Positions 1 through 8,090 are shown, counted from the stretch's first letter. The stretch is 64,000 nt of DNA from Comamonas fluminis (GCF_019186805.1 NZ_CP066783.1:3361501-3425500), one strand, 5' to 3'. Notes: generated by a model not told the origin, from the letters alone. Numbers and translations: made by a program.

Positions 1-381
1 CTTCTTGCTGATGATGATGCTGTTGTAAGAGCTGCGTCCCGACTTCTTGGCTACGGGAATCGCAAACGCTTCGGCGTTGGCCAGCTGCGATGCCAGCACA
101 TAGGAGAAGGGGCCGAAGTAAGCCACATCGATCTTGCCCGAGCGCATGGCTTCGATCACGCCGTTGTAATCGTTGGCGACAAAAGGCTTGACCTTCATGC
201 CCGTCTTGGCCGCCAGTTGCTCCATCACCTGCTGGCTGGCACGCATCATGGCCTGCGCATCTTCAGAAGGGATCAGGCCCACGCGCAACTCCGTGGGCTG
301 CTGCGCCATCACACCGGAAGTGGCGGCCAGAGTCAGGCTGGCAACAGCGGCTTTCAGCCAGGTTTTGCGGGTCATTGTCAT
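1..381 (-). CDS. phnD: PhnD-family phosphonate/phosphate ABC transporter substrate-binding protein (partial)
   Basis: Periplasmic solute-binding protein of an ABC importer for phosphonate or a related oxyanion. The 127 residues present are the N-terminus; the rest runs off the left edge. A signal peptide (MTMTRKTWLKAAVASLTLAA, cleavage after VMA) is followed by LRVGLIPSEDAQAMM and KIDVAYFGPFSYVLA, which are typical of the PhnD/PtxB family. I chose the ATG at 381 because AAGGA lies 8 bases upstream; the ATG at 390 abuts that ribosome site and is less likely. The gene is divergent from a LysR regulator resembling those linked to aminoethylphosphonate use, which supports a phosphonate role. The exact ligand cannot be told from this fragment. 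Confidence 0.85.
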   Translation of the reverse strand, partial: MTMTRKTWLKAAVASLTLAATSGVMAQQPTELRVGLIPSEDAQAMMRASQQVMEQLAAKTGMKVKPFVANDYNGVIEAMRSGKIDVAYFGPFSYVLASQLANAEAFAIPVAKKSGRSSYNSIIISKK

Positions 382-409
382 GGAGTTCATCCTTTGCATT
401 TCGATCATT

Positions 410-431
410 CGCACCGCCTTTGTGTGGTGCG
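410..431. promoter_or_regulatory. Inverted repeat between phnD-like gene and LysR gene, candidate LysR site
   Basis: CGCACC and GGTGCG arms, 6 bp each and perfect, are separated by 10 bp in the 147-bp divergent intergenic region. LysR regulators usually bind such dyads in the shared promoter. The dyad is seen; the regulator assignment is inference. Confidence 0.35.
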
Positions 432-528
432 TTGGCTCGAATATTAGGGACGACATATGACTGTCATGTGAAAGCTTCAGAATCAGTTTTGACAGTTTCC
501 ATAGATCAAACCTTGAGATGTAATCTTC

Positions 529-1392
529 ATGAGCACCGCCCGCTACCGAGCCTTTATCGCCGTGGCCCAGCAAGGAAGTCTGAGCGCTGCCGCACGTTCT
601 CTGGGCCTGAGCCAGCCCACGATATCGAGCCAGATCGCCACGCTGGAGCGACAAAGCCAGATTGAGCTGTTTCACCGTCAGGGCTACCGCATGAGCCTGA
701 CCAGTGCGGGGCACAAGCTGATGACGCTGGCGCAGAAGCTGCTGGCTCTGGAGTCGGAAGCCGAGTTCTTTCTGCGCGACTCCGGCAAGCTCCATCAAGG
801 GGAACTCAAGATCGGCGCCGTGGGGCCGTTTCATGTCATCGAAATGGTGGCGGCCTACCGTGCGCTGCATCCTGGAATGCAGCTGTCGATTCGCATGGGC
901 AACTCGCAGCAGGTGCTGCATGACCTGGAGAACTACAGCACCGATGTGGCCGTGCTGGCGGGCCTGTACGAACGCCCGGAACTGGTGGCCCGCGAATATG
1001 CACGCCACTCCATCATCTTGTTCGCCCATGTGGACCACCCGCTGGCGCAGCGCGAGCAAATCGACATTGCAGCCCTGCACAACCAGGCATTGCTGCTGCG
1101 CGAACGAGGCTCCACCACGCGCACAGCCATGGAAAAAGCACTGGCAGCCGCCAGCGTGAAACCACAACTGAATCTGGAAATTGGCAGCCGCGAAGCCATA
1201 CGCGAAGCCGTGGCACGCGGCCTGGGCATTGGTGCGGTGTCAGAGGCTGAATTCATTCCCGATGCCCGCTTCAGGCCGATTCGCATTGCGGGCGACCCGG
1301 CCAGCACCACGACCTATGTCTATTGCATGAAGGAGCGCAGCGACAGCTTGCTGGTGCGCTCGTTCTGGGAAGCGATTGAGGACAGAAATTAA
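529..1392 (+). CDS. LysR-family transcriptional regulator (phosphonate-associated type)
   Basis: A 287-residue LysR regulator with an N-terminal winged helix-turn-helix (about residues 17-41, LSAAARSLGLSQPTISSQ) and a C-terminal inducer-binding domain. Length is normal for LysR. The sequence resembles the subgroup associated with 2-aminoethylphosphonate catabolism, and the neighbour is a divergent PhnD-type binding protein, so it probably controls that transporter in response to a phosphonate. There is no strong Shine-Dalgarno before the ATG. It converges on the SUKH gene, leaving 24 bases between the stops. Specific inducer unknown. Confidence 0.85.
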   Translation: MSTARYRAFIAVAQQGSLSAAARSLGLSQPTISSQIATLERQSQIELFHRQGYRMSLTSAGHKLMTLAQKLLALESEAEFFLRDSGKLHQGELKIGAVGPFHVIEMVAAYRALHPGMQLSIRMGNSQQVLHDLENYSTDVAVLAGLYERPELVAREYARHSIILFAHVDHPLAQREQIDIAALHNQALLLRERGSTTRTAMEKALAAASVKPQLNLEIGSREAIREAVARGLGIGAVSEAEFIPDARFRPIRIAGDPASTTTYVYCMKERSDSLLVRSFWEAIEDRN

Positions 1393-1416
1393 AGGCAGAT
1401 ACCTTGCTCTGAACAA

Positions 1417-2403
1417 TCAGTCGTCGTCCAACTCTTCATCCTCGGAAGGCTCCAGACCGCGAATGAACTCGGCGAAGTTATCGGCCACATAGCTGATCTC
1501 GTAATTCGACTCCTGATTGACCGACACCACGCAGGGCTCACCGTCAGGGCCGCAATCCGAATAGTCCAGAAAAATCATCTGGTGACCGGCGCTGATGGTG
1601 TCGGCAATCGCAATGCCAATCTCTGGATAACGCCATTCTTCAATCCAGAACTTAGCACCCCGGCTTCCGCACAGCGAATAGGGTTTGCTGCGATCAATGC
1701 CAAAGATACTTTCCACGGAAAACGCCGCAGTCGTCCAGTCCCGGCGCAAAGCATTGGGGTAGCAATTGCGTGCCAAGATGCCGCCATTGCGCAGCTGAAT
1801 CAGCGATTTGTAGGCACCTGGCAGGCGAAAACCCAGCTCGGTCTCGATCGCCGCAAAATCCTCGGTCGTTGGAGTGGCTCCGGTGTATTGGCTCAGCGAA
1901 TATTCGCTGTCATCCCACAGGCCCGCCAGATCTTGCGCGCTGAACTTGGCATCCACAGGTGTTTTGCTGCGCGCCGATCTTCGCTGGGCTTCAAAGCTTT
2001 TCATCTCCAGCCGCCGCGGTGCCCACATCTCGGCGCGCTCCACCCATTTGCTGACCGACTTGGGGAAGTAAGTGCCGGGCAGCTCATCAATTTCCTCCAG
2101 CCCCAGGGTCTGCGCCTTGAGGAACCAGGGCAGCGCCTCATCTTCGCGATTCATTTGCCACAAAGTCAGCGCTCGGCGCAGGCAATACCACGGCTCATCA
2201 CCACTGCGATCGGCAATCCCGTCCAGCGTTTCAAGTGCTGCAGGAAATTCGTCCTCATTGAACAGCGCCCGCGCCAGCAGGCTCAGCAGCTCATCACTGC
2301 GTTCAGCTGCAGGCAAAGCCTCAATCGCGGCTTTGATCTTTGCGTGCTCTTGCGCTGTGTGCCAAACGGCAATCTGGTTCAATCGTTCTTGAGATGAATT
2401 CAT
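1417..2403 (-). CDS. SMI1/KNR4 (SUKH) domain protein with helical-repeat N-terminus
   Basis: A 328-residue protein. Residues about 5-120 are amphipathic helices resembling tetratricopeptide repeats. Residues about 175-320 form a SUKH domain, recognised by LGFRLPGAYKSLIQLRNGG and a later FLDYSDCGPDGEPCVV segment. The tail is strongly acidic (EDEELDDD). SUKH domains are best known as immunity proteins against polymorphic nuclease or deaminase toxins, but many are orphans. The ATG at 2403 is preceded by CAGGAA with good spacing, so I prefer it to the in-frame ATG at 2439. It follows a second SUKH gene by 54 bases and probably shares its transcript. No toxin gene lies nearby. Confidence 0.8.
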   Translation of the reverse strand: MNSSQERLNQIAVWHTAQEHAKIKAAIEALPAAERSDELLSLLARALFNEDEFPAALETLDGIADRSGDEPWYCLRRALTLWQMNREDEALPWFLKAQTLGLEEIDELPGTYFPKSVSKWVERAEMWAPRRLEMKSFEAQRRSARSKTPVDAKFSAQDLAGLWDDSEYSLSQYTGATPTTEDFAAIETELGFRLPGAYKSLIQLRNGGILARNCYPNALRRDWTTAAFSVESIFGIDRSKPYSLCGSRGAKFWIEEWRYPEIGIAIADTISAGHQMIFLDYSDCGPDGEPCVVSVNQESNYEISYVADNFAEFIRGLEPSEDEELDDD

Positions 2404-2457
2404 AGACATTCCTGTTGGGGCCAGCGCTGCCAGCTTCAAGCTGTTCTGTGCAGACCT

Positions 2458-2958
2458 CTACTGCTGTGACCTTGGCCGAAACACCCAAGGCAAAGCACCC
2501 ACACCGAACAGATTCGCCCCCTGCCCCAGCAACTGGAAAAACTCTGCCGTCGTGGCGGCAATCACGACACCGTCAAAACTGCGCGGTGCAATGCGAATGA
2601 CAGGGCAAGCATCTGGTGGCATGCGAATCAAGTCATGCAAGTGCCAGCCGCACATATCACCGTTGTCGCTGCTGGCAAAGACCAGTACATCGGCCGTGGG
2701 CTCCAGCAATTCCTGCAAGTCATCATCCATAAAGGAAGACAGCAGCTCCTCGTGCGTGCTCATATGCTCCGGCGCATGAAAGTGCAGAAATTCGCCCCAG
2801 CTTCCAGGGCCGAGAAGCCTCAAAAAGTCTTTATAAGCGGAGGGAATCTCAACGCCATGCGTGGGCTGCACAAGTCCAGAGCCGGGTTCCGGGTGAACTC
2901 CTTGGTTGGCACTGGCTTTGGCGAGATTCGTAAACAGGGTTTGCAGGTCGGCGGTCAT
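2458..2958 (-). CDS. SMI1/KNR4 (SUKH) family protein
   Basis: A 166-residue single-domain SUKH protein. The diagnostic part is GVEIPSAYKDFLRLLGPGSW near residue 36, followed by a predicted alpha/beta domain with VLVFASSDNGDMCGWHL, a segment many SMI1/KNR4 proteins share. There is no signal peptide or membrane segment, so it should be cytoplasmic. The start is the ATG at 2958, with AAGAG six bases upstream; a GTG just before it (2961) is possible. The gene begins 13 bases after the radical SAM stop codon and is followed by another SUKH gene, so the three probably form one transcript. Function could be immunity to a toxin or a general protein-interaction role. Confidence 0.8.
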   Translation of the reverse strand: MTADLQTLFTNLAKASANQGVHPEPGSGLVQPTHGVEIPSAYKDFLRLLGPGSWGEFLHFHAPEHMSTHEELLSSFMDDDLQELLEPTADVLVFASSDNGDMCGWHLHDLIRMPPDACPVIRIAPRSFDGVVIAATTAEFFQLLGQGANLFGVGALPWVFRPRSQQ

Positions 2959-2971
2959 CACGAACTCTTAT

Positions 2972-4129
2972 TCAAAACAGGGATTGCTGCGCAGACAGGC
3001 GACTGGGGTGATATTGGCTGCAGTCCAGCACCACTCTGTCGCGATTCAAGCCCAGCTTGCGACAAGCCAGCCCAAAACGCTGGGCCAGCATATCAGCCCA
3101 TGCCCCGGTGCCTTTCATGCGCTGGCCGAACTGGCTGCTGTAGACCTTGCCTTCGGCCCGGTCCTCTTCGCGGATGCCATGCAGGTCACGCACACGCTCC
3201 ATCACGCGCTGGGCGCGGTCGGGGTAATGCAATTGCAGCCACTCCTCAAACAGCGGCGCCACCTCCCACGGCAAACGCAGCACGGCATAAAAAGCCTGGC
3301 GGGCACCCGCCTCTTGTGCAGCGGCCAGAACCTGCTCCAGGTCGTCGTTGAGAAAAGGAATCTGCGGCGCCAGGCTCACGCCGACGGGAATGCCTGCTTC
3401 GCTCAGGCTGCGAATCAGGCGCAGCCTCCGGTGCGGCGCGGCGGCTCGCGGCTCAAGGCGGCGGGCCAGCTCGGGCTGCAGCGTGGTCAGGGTGATATAG
3501 ACGGCCACCAGATTTTTCTGCGCCAGCGGAGCCAGTAAATCCAGATCACGCTCTATGCCTGCGCCTTTGGTAACGATGGAAAACGGATGGCGTGCCTGCG
3601 CCAGCACTTCAATGGTTTTGCGCGTCAGGCCCACTTCGCGCTCTATGGGCTGATAGCAATCGGTGACCGAGCCCAGCATGACTGTGGCTGCCACATGGCC
3701 GGGGCGCGACAGCTCTTTGCGCAGCACCTGCGGGAAATTGGCTTTGGCGACCAGGCGAGTTTCAAAATCCAGCCCCGGCGAGTAGCCCAGATAGCTATGC
3801 GTGGGCCGGGCATAGCAATAAATACAGCCATGCTCACAACCACGGTAGGGGTTGAGGCCCAGATGAAAAGGCAAATCAGGCGATCCGTGGCGGCTGAGCG
3901 CAGACTTGCACTGCTCCCACTCCAGCTGGGTACGCCACGGCGCGGTGCCGCTCTCACCATCCTCTGGCACGACCTCGCCCCAGCCATCATCAAAATCCAG
4001 GCGCGCATCGCGTGCAAATCGGTGAGCGATCTGACTGGCAGAGCCACGCCCCTTGATGGCGATCACAGGCCGGACCACATCATTGCCTGTGGTTGCGTCC
4101 TGCTTGTGGAGTGGTGGCTGACTTTTCAT
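2972..4129 (-). CDS. PA0069-family radical SAM protein (spore photoproduct lyase-like)
   Basis: A 385-residue radical SAM enzyme. The cluster-binding motif CxxxCxxC is present as C98-E-H-G-C102-I-Y-C105 within GLNPYRGCEHGCIYCYARPT, the signature of the PA0069/Rv2578c group related to spore photoproduct lyase (SplB). It should cleave S-adenosylmethionine with a 4Fe-4S cluster; the substrate is not established. A perfect LexA-type box covers the promoter, so it is probably SOS-induced, consistent with a DNA-damage role. The ATG at 4129 lacks a Shine-Dalgarno and the predicted transcription start falls on it, so the message may be leaderless. It heads a likely operon with two SUKH genes. Confidence 0.9.
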   Translation of the reverse strand: MKSQPPLHKQDATTGNDVVRPVIAIKGRGSASQIAHRFARDARLDFDDGWGEVVPEDGESGTAPWRTQLEWEQCKSALSRHGSPDLPFHLGLNPYRGCEHGCIYCYARPTHSYLGYSPGLDFETRLVAKANFPQVLRKELSRPGHVAATVMLGSVTDCYQPIEREVGLTRKTIEVLAQARHPFSIVTKGAGIERDLDLLAPLAQKNLVAVYITLTTLQPELARRLEPRAAAPHRRLRLIRSLSEAGIPVGVSLAPQIPFLNDDLEQVLAAAQEAGARQAFYAVLRLPWEVAPLFEEWLQLHYPDRAQRVMERVRDLHGIREEDRAEGKVYSSQFGQRMKGTGAWADMLAQRFGLACRKLGLNRDRVVLDCSQYHPSRLSAQQSLF

Positions 4130-4135
4130 GAAATA

Positions 4136-4164
4136 ACTGTATAAAAATACAGCTATTTCAGCAA
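4136..4164 (-). promoter_or_regulatory. LexA (SOS) box overlapping a sigma-70 promoter
   Basis: Read on the minus strand, TTGCTG (4164-4159) and TACAGT (4141-4136) are separated by 17 bases. The 16-mer CTGT-ATTTTTAT-ACAG (4152-4137) matches the proteobacterial LexA consensus CTGT-N8-ACAG with an AT-only centre. The box ends 7 bases before the radical SAM start codon. Operator and -10 overlap, so bound LexA should block transcription. Confidence 0.8.
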
Positions 4165-4182
4165 GGATTTTTGTTTTCCCAT
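4153..4182 (-). other. Possible 9-codon leader ORF with strong Shine-Dalgarno
   Basis: The minus strand reads AGGAGG (4192-4187), four bases, then ATG and the peptide MGKQKSLLK before a TAG. The ORF sits upstream of the radical SAM gene and ends at the LexA box. It is out of frame with the radical SAM start. It may be a chance ribosome site or a translated leader from an upstream promoter (TTGACC lies just 5' of it). Confidence 0.25.
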
Positions 4183-4254
4183 CGTGCCTCCTGGGTCAAT
4201 ACTGTTACAGCCAATGCGCGTTGATTTTTCTGAAAATCGGCTGTTTCGCTTATG

Positions 4255-4283
4255 CATAAAGCGCCAGCAGCTATCAAACAAGG
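4255..4283 (-). repeat. Short Comamonadaceae repeat, partial copy
   Basis: The sequence ATAAAGCGCCAGCAGCTATC matches the repeat family found at several other sites here (for example 46090 and 22147). Only the core half is recognisable. Confidence 0.6.
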
Positions 4284-4364
4284 AGCTTTCTGGCAAGCAA
4301 TTCGCACTGGCGGAGTGCGAGATGGCTTGGAGCAAACCCAGCTTGCACCGACAATGACGCCAAC

Positions 4365-4384
4365 GCACCAAAAAGGTGCTTTTT
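4365..4384 (+). terminator. Small hairpin with T-run upstream of rnk
   Basis: GCACC-AAAAA-GGTGC is followed by TTTTT on the plus strand. The stem is only five base pairs, so it is a weak terminator or attenuator candidate. Confidence 0.4.
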
Positions 4385-4394
4385 CATCGCCTTG

Positions 4395-4423
4395 GCCCGG
4401 ACAACACCGTTGCCCGGGCTTTT
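4395..4423 (+). terminator. Second hairpin with short T-run upstream of rnk
   Basis: GCCCGG and CCGGGC arms pair across 13 bases and are followed by CTTTTG. It lies 30 bases after the first hairpin and 57 bases before the rnk start. The pair could attenuate rnk or end an unrecognised upstream transcript. Confidence 0.4.
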
Positions 4424-4480
4424 GTCCGTTTGCGCAACGCGAAAAGCGCCAACCACACCACCAAGCAAGGGAGTCACACC

Positions 4481-4888
4481 ATGGAGCGCAAGCCCCAAAT
4501 CACTTTGTCGTCCTTGGATCTGGAACGCATTGAGACTTTGCTGGAAAAGAACTCCAGCAACTTTCCAGGCCGCGATGCGCTGGAAGCCGAACTGGATCGC
4601 GCAGATGTGCTCGACCCTCAGCAAATGCCACCCACTGTGGTGACCATGAACTCCACCGTGCGCTTCACGATGCTGGAGAGCGGCAAGGCCAACACCCTGA
4701 CCCTGGTCTACCCCAAGGACATGGATGGCAGCGCTGACAAGGTCTCGATTTTCGCCCCCGTCGGCATTGCCCTGCTGGGCCTGTCTTTGGGTGACGAATT
4801 CAAGATGCCCAGCCCAACCGGCCAGGTCACCGTGCGCGTAGATGCCATCGTTTTCCAGCCCGAAAGCTCTGGCGAGCTGCACCGCTGA
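4481..4888 (+). CDS. rnk: Rnk-type nucleoside diphosphate kinase regulator (GreA/GreB-family domain)
   Basis: A 135-residue protein with a short N-terminal segment and a GreA/GreB-type C-terminal domain (about residues 50-130: VTMNSTVRF, LTLVYPKDMD, VSIFAPVGIALLGLSLGD). Rnk proteins resemble the C-terminal half of transcript cleavage factors, bind RNA polymerase and influence nucleotide pools. They lack the long coiled-coil that enters the secondary channel, as here. The ATG at 4481 is preceded by AAGGGAG at suitable distance. It is monocistronic, followed by a strong hairpin terminator, and its leader contains two hairpins. Confidence 0.85.
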   Translation: MERKPQITLSSLDLERIETLLEKNSSNFPGRDALEAELDRADVLDPQQMPPTVVTMNSTVRFTMLESGKANTLTLVYPKDMDGSADKVSIFAPVGIALLGLSLGDEFKMPSPTGQVTVRVDAIVFQPESSGELHR

Positions 4889-4903
4889 GGATTCAGTGCC
4901 CAC

Positions 4904-4933
4904 AAAAAAGCAGCTCCGCGGAGCTGCTTTTTT
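4904..4933. terminator. Bidirectional intrinsic terminator
   Basis: AAAAAAGCAGCTCCGC and its complement form a perfect palindrome with A-run and T-run flanks. It lies between rnk and the convergent acyltransferase gene and can serve both. Confidence 0.9.
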
Positions 4934-4949
4934 CATGCCCTGCGCCCGT

Positions 4950-6122
4950 TCAGCGCAAGCCTGCCAGCAGGGTTGTGAAGAGGCCAACCCCAATCAAGCC
5001 AGCCTGCCAGCGCAGCGCCTGGCTCCAGGACGAGACATGGCGCTCGACCAGCTGATACAGCACATAACCTGCAGTCAGCGACAACACGAAGGCAAAAGGA
5101 ATGCCCATCACTGCCGCCGTGACCGAGCCATGCCAGAAGTGGTTGACCACCGCATTGACCAGCAGGCAGATGGAGAAGTGAATCAGGAATACCGAGTAGG
5201 AAATCTCGCCCAGACGGCGCAGCGGGGCAAAGCCCTTCCAGCGCGCAATGCCCTCCGTGCGCATGCAGACGATCAGCAGCAGCCCGGTCACACCAGCCAG
5301 AAAGATGCGGTCGCGCCATTCATAGACCAGAGCGCCAATCGCCAGGGCGGCAATCAGCATGGCCCAGCTCCAGGCTGTGCTGCGCTTTTCTGCTGCCACG
5401 GCCCAGTAGGCCATCATGCCCAGCCCATAGGCCCCCATGAAGTAGATGGCCCAGACGTCCAGATCCGCATCCAGATTGAAACTGAAGAGCGATGCAGCAG
5501 TCAGCGCCACGACCAGCGCCTGCATGCCAGTGACGGCCCAGGGCCACCAACCCTTGACTGTGGCCTCGCCCCAGCGCTTGACTGCCAGTTGCTGCAAACC
5601 ACGCACACCCGCCAGAAGCAGGACCGTGCCTGCAAACAGCTGAAAGTCTATGGACACATACCAGACACCGGCGGACAGAGACTCCTCGCCCACAATGTTC
5701 TGCAGCAGCAGCGCATGGGCAAACAGCTGCCAGAGGTCTGGGTCTGCCGAGACGGACTCGTGATCGAACCAGGGGCGAATGGCTGCAGAGACGACGATGG
5801 TCACCACCAGCGCCACGGCATAAGGCACGACCAGGCGCACAAAGCGCTTGCCGACTTTGGACCATGGCGAATCAAACCGGGCCAGCCCCTGCGGTGCCAG
5901 GCTTGCAGCCGCCAGGAAGCCACCAATCACCAGAAAAATCTGCACCGCCATGCGGGCGTACTCATAGAGCCAGTCCAGCAAATCCGGCATGACAGGATGC
6001 GCCACATCGGACATGGGGCCATAGAACGCCAGGTGATGCCAGACAATGGCCGCGCAAGCCAGGCCTTTGGTGCAATCAATCAGAGCGCTACGAGAGTGAG
6101 AGTTGTTTGAGCTTTGTGCCAT
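4950..6122 (-). CDS. Acyltransferase 3 family integral membrane protein
   Basis: A 390-residue membrane protein with about ten hydrophobic segments, typical of the acyltransferase 3 (OafA/NodX) family, which O-acylates surface polysaccharides or other exported molecules. The N-terminal pattern ALIDCTKGLACAAIVWHHLA carries the histidine conserved in helix 1, and QIFLVIGGFLAA follows as in family members. I prefer the ATG at 6122, with AGGA just upstream, to a TTG at 6155. No glycan cluster is adjacent, so the acceptor is unknown. It is divergent from a GbsR-like regulator across about 255 bases; regulation by that neighbour is possible. Confidence 0.8.
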   Translation of the reverse strand: MAQSSNNSHSRSALIDCTKGLACAAIVWHHLAFYGPMSDVAHPVMPDLLDWLYEYARMAVQIFLVIGGFLAAASLAPQGLARFDSPWSKVGKRFVRLVVPYAVALVVTIVVSAAIRPWFDHESVSADPDLWQLFAHALLLQNIVGEESLSAGVWYVSIDFQLFAGTVLLLAGVRGLQQLAVKRWGEATVKGWWPWAVTGMQALVVALTAASLFSFNLDADLDVWAIYFMGAYGLGMMAYWAVAAEKRSTAWSWAMLIAALAIGALVYEWRDRIFLAGVTGLLLIVCMRTEGIARWKGFAPLRRLGEISYSVFLIHFSICLLVNAVVNHFWHGSVTAAVMGIPFAFVLSLTAGYVLYQLVERHVSSWSQALRWQAGLIGVGLFTTLLAGLR

Positions 6123-6377
6123 CGGTGTCCTGTGCCCTGCATTCCTTGATGGCAATGCGGGCCGAGAAAGGGTTTTGAAGCACGAAGACGTGTCAAGAAC
6201 CCGACAGGTAATTCACAGGAATGCGATTTTGCGCCCAAAGCCAACAATTTGCTGACACTCTCTGCGCTATTAATGCAACAAGTGACAAAGTTTCATCCCC
6301 ACTTCATAGTTAGATATGCAAGTAGGTTTGATTTAGCGTCACGACTGAAAACACGGTGCAAAGGCACAATAGAGGGC

Positions 6378-6956
6378 ATGACGCAAGCCAAACCACTTTC
6401 GGAATTGAGCCGACAATTTGTTTCTCATTTTGGAGAGATGGGCAGCCGCTGGGGAATTAATCGCACAGTGGGGCAGATCTATGCCCTACTGTTTCTGTCC
6501 GCAGATCCCCTGAATGCCGATCAAATTGCAGAAACACTGGAGTTCTCACGCTCCAATGTGAGTATGGGACTCAAAGAGCTACAGGCCTGGCGGCTGGTGC
6601 AACTTCGTCATCAGCCCGGCGACCGCCGCGAGTACTTTCAGGCGCCTCAGGATGTCTGGGAAATATTCAAGCGCCTGGCCGAAGAACGCCGCCGCCGCGA
6701 GATTGAGCCCACACAGTCCATGCTGCGTACCGCCATGATGGAAGAAGTCCATACGGATGAAGAGCGCTACGCCCAGCAGCGCATGCGCGATATGCATGAG
6801 CTGATCGACAAGCTCATGAACTGGTATGACGATGTGCAGCGCCTGTCACCCGAAACCGCCATGCAGCTCATGGGCATGGGCTCTGCCGTGACCCGCCTGC
6901 TGGACCTCAAGGACAAGATTACAGGCCGTGGCAGCAAAGCCGCCCCTGAAGCCTGA
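6378..6956 (+). CDS. GbsR/MarR-like winged-helix transcriptional regulator (COG1510)
   Basis: A 192-residue regulator with a winged helix spanning about residues 25-95 (MGSRWGINRTVGQIYALLFL, ADQIAETLEFSRSNVSMGLK, GDRREYFQA). This pattern marks the GbsR group rather than classical MarR. The C-terminal half is helical and probably dimerises. Homologues regulate osmoprotectant or envelope genes, but the target here is unknown; the divergent acyltransferase is the obvious candidate. The ATG at 6378 has GAGGG one base upstream, a poor spacing. An in-frame upstream ATG at 6273 would add 35 residues unlike the family. Confidence 0.8.
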   Translation: MTQAKPLSELSRQFVSHFGEMGSRWGINRTVGQIYALLFLSADPLNADQIAETLEFSRSNVSMGLKELQAWRLVQLRHQPGDRREYFQAPQDVWEIFKRLAEERRRREIEPTQSMLRTAMMEEVHTDEERYAQQRMRDMHELIDKLMNWYDDVQRLSPETAMQLMGMGSAVTRLLDLKDKITGRGSKAAPEA

Positions 6957-6977
6957 GACCGCTTCGTAAAAGCCTTT

Positions 6978-8051
6978 TCAAGTGCTGGCTCTCGGTATCA
7001 GCCTGAAGCCCAGATCCACACGCGGCTCCTGAACCGGCTTTCCCTCCAGCAGTTGCAGCAGCATCTGCGCAGCTCTTTGGCCCACCTCATCGCGCGGGGT
7101 GTGAATGGTGGTCAGCGGCGGCACCATCTGGTCACTGCCCGGCAAGTCGTTGAACCCCGCAATGGCGACTTGCTGCGGCACTCTGATGCCCATGCGCGCA
7201 GCCTCCAGCACCGCGCCTTGCGCGATGTCGTCGTTACAGAAAAAGATAGCATCAACCGCAGGATCCGCCTTGATAAGCGCCTGAAACTGCCTTGCACCCA
7301 GCGCCAGCGATGAACGCTCGGGGTTGAGCATTTCCAGCCCTGGCTCATACAGCCCCGCCTGCTTCAGCACGCGCCTGTAGCCTTGCAGCCGCTGCATCAC
7401 CCGCGCATCCAGTTGCGCACCGCAAAACGCAATGCGCCTGTAGCCTTTGTCCAGCAGGTGCTGGGTCATCTCTGCCCCGGCCGCCGTCTGCGAAAAGCCC
7501 ACGCAATAGCTGTCGGCCGCCACAGCCTGCTCTCGCAGCTCCATCAGGTGCACACGCGGCACAGGGTTGGCGGCCAGCAGTTGCTGGGCGGCTTCACTGT
7601 GGTCAAACCCGGTCAGCAGCAAGCCAGCGGGGCGCATGGGCAGATAGGCACGCAGCAGTTGCTCTTCTTCCTGCGGGTCGTAATGGGTCACCCCAATCAG
7701 CATGTGATAGCCGTGGGCGAACAGCACTTTGTGCGCGGCTTCCAGCAAATCCACAAACAAGGTGTTCGAGAGCATGGGAATCAGCACCAGCACCTGGGTG
7801 CTTTTTTGCGAAGCCAGTGCCCGCGCCGCCAGATCGGGCACATAGCCCAGAGACGCAGCCACCTCGCGCACTTTCTCGACCAGCGCCGGGGCCACGCGGC
7901 GCTCGCCGCGCAGTGCGCGAGATACCGTCATGGCGCTGACCCCTGCAGCCTCTGCCACATCACTCAAAGTCACCCGCCCGCTGGCGCGGGAACGGCGCTG
8001 CCCACTGGTGTCCGCCGGACTGTCGCTCTTGGCTTGAGGCTCGGGAGGCAA
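6978..8051 (-). CDS. gntR: LacI-family regulator of gluconate utilisation (GntR type)
   Basis: A 357-residue LacI-family repressor. The helix-turn-helix TLSDVAEAAGVSAMTVSRAL lies near residues 28-47, followed by a periplasmic-binding-protein-like ligand domain. It is divergent from gntK, the TRAP transporter, edd and eda, so the effector is probably gluconate or 6-phosphogluconate. Translation likely starts at a TTG (8051) preceded by AGGAG with six-base spacing; a TTG would keep the repressor level low. Two identical operator-like sites occur in the intergenic region. Distinct from the unrelated GntR/FadR family despite the name. Confidence 0.9.
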   Translation of the reverse strand: MPPEPQAKSDSPADTSGQRRSRASGRVTLSDVAEAAGVSAMTVSRALRGERRVAPALVEKVREVAASLGYVPDLAARALASQKSTQVLVLIPMLSNTLFVDLLEAAHKVLFAHGYHMLIGVTHYDPQEEEQLLRAYLPMRPAGLLLTGFDHSEAAQQLLAANPVPRVHLMELREQAVAADSYCVGFSQTAAGAEMTQHLLDKGYRRIAFCGAQLDARVMQRLQGYRRVLKQAGLYEPGLEMLNPERSSLALGARQFQALIKADPAVDAIFFCNDDIAQGAVLEAARMGIRVPQQVAIAGFNDLPGSDQMVPPLTTIHTPRDEVGQRAAQMLLQLLEGKPVQEPRVDLGFRLIPRAST

Positions 8052-8090
8052 GGGATTCTCCTAGTCTTGTTTTGCAGTTCTGGTGCTTAT

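Larger units (their letters stand above)
4183..4480. other. Gene-free region upstream of rnk
   Basis: Together with the LexA promoter this makes about 350 bases without a supported protein gene. It holds a partial copy of the window's short repeat, two hairpins with T-runs on the plus strand, and the rnk ribosome site. No tRNA-like fold was recognised. A small RNA ending at one of the hairpins is possible but unproven. Confidence 0.5.
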
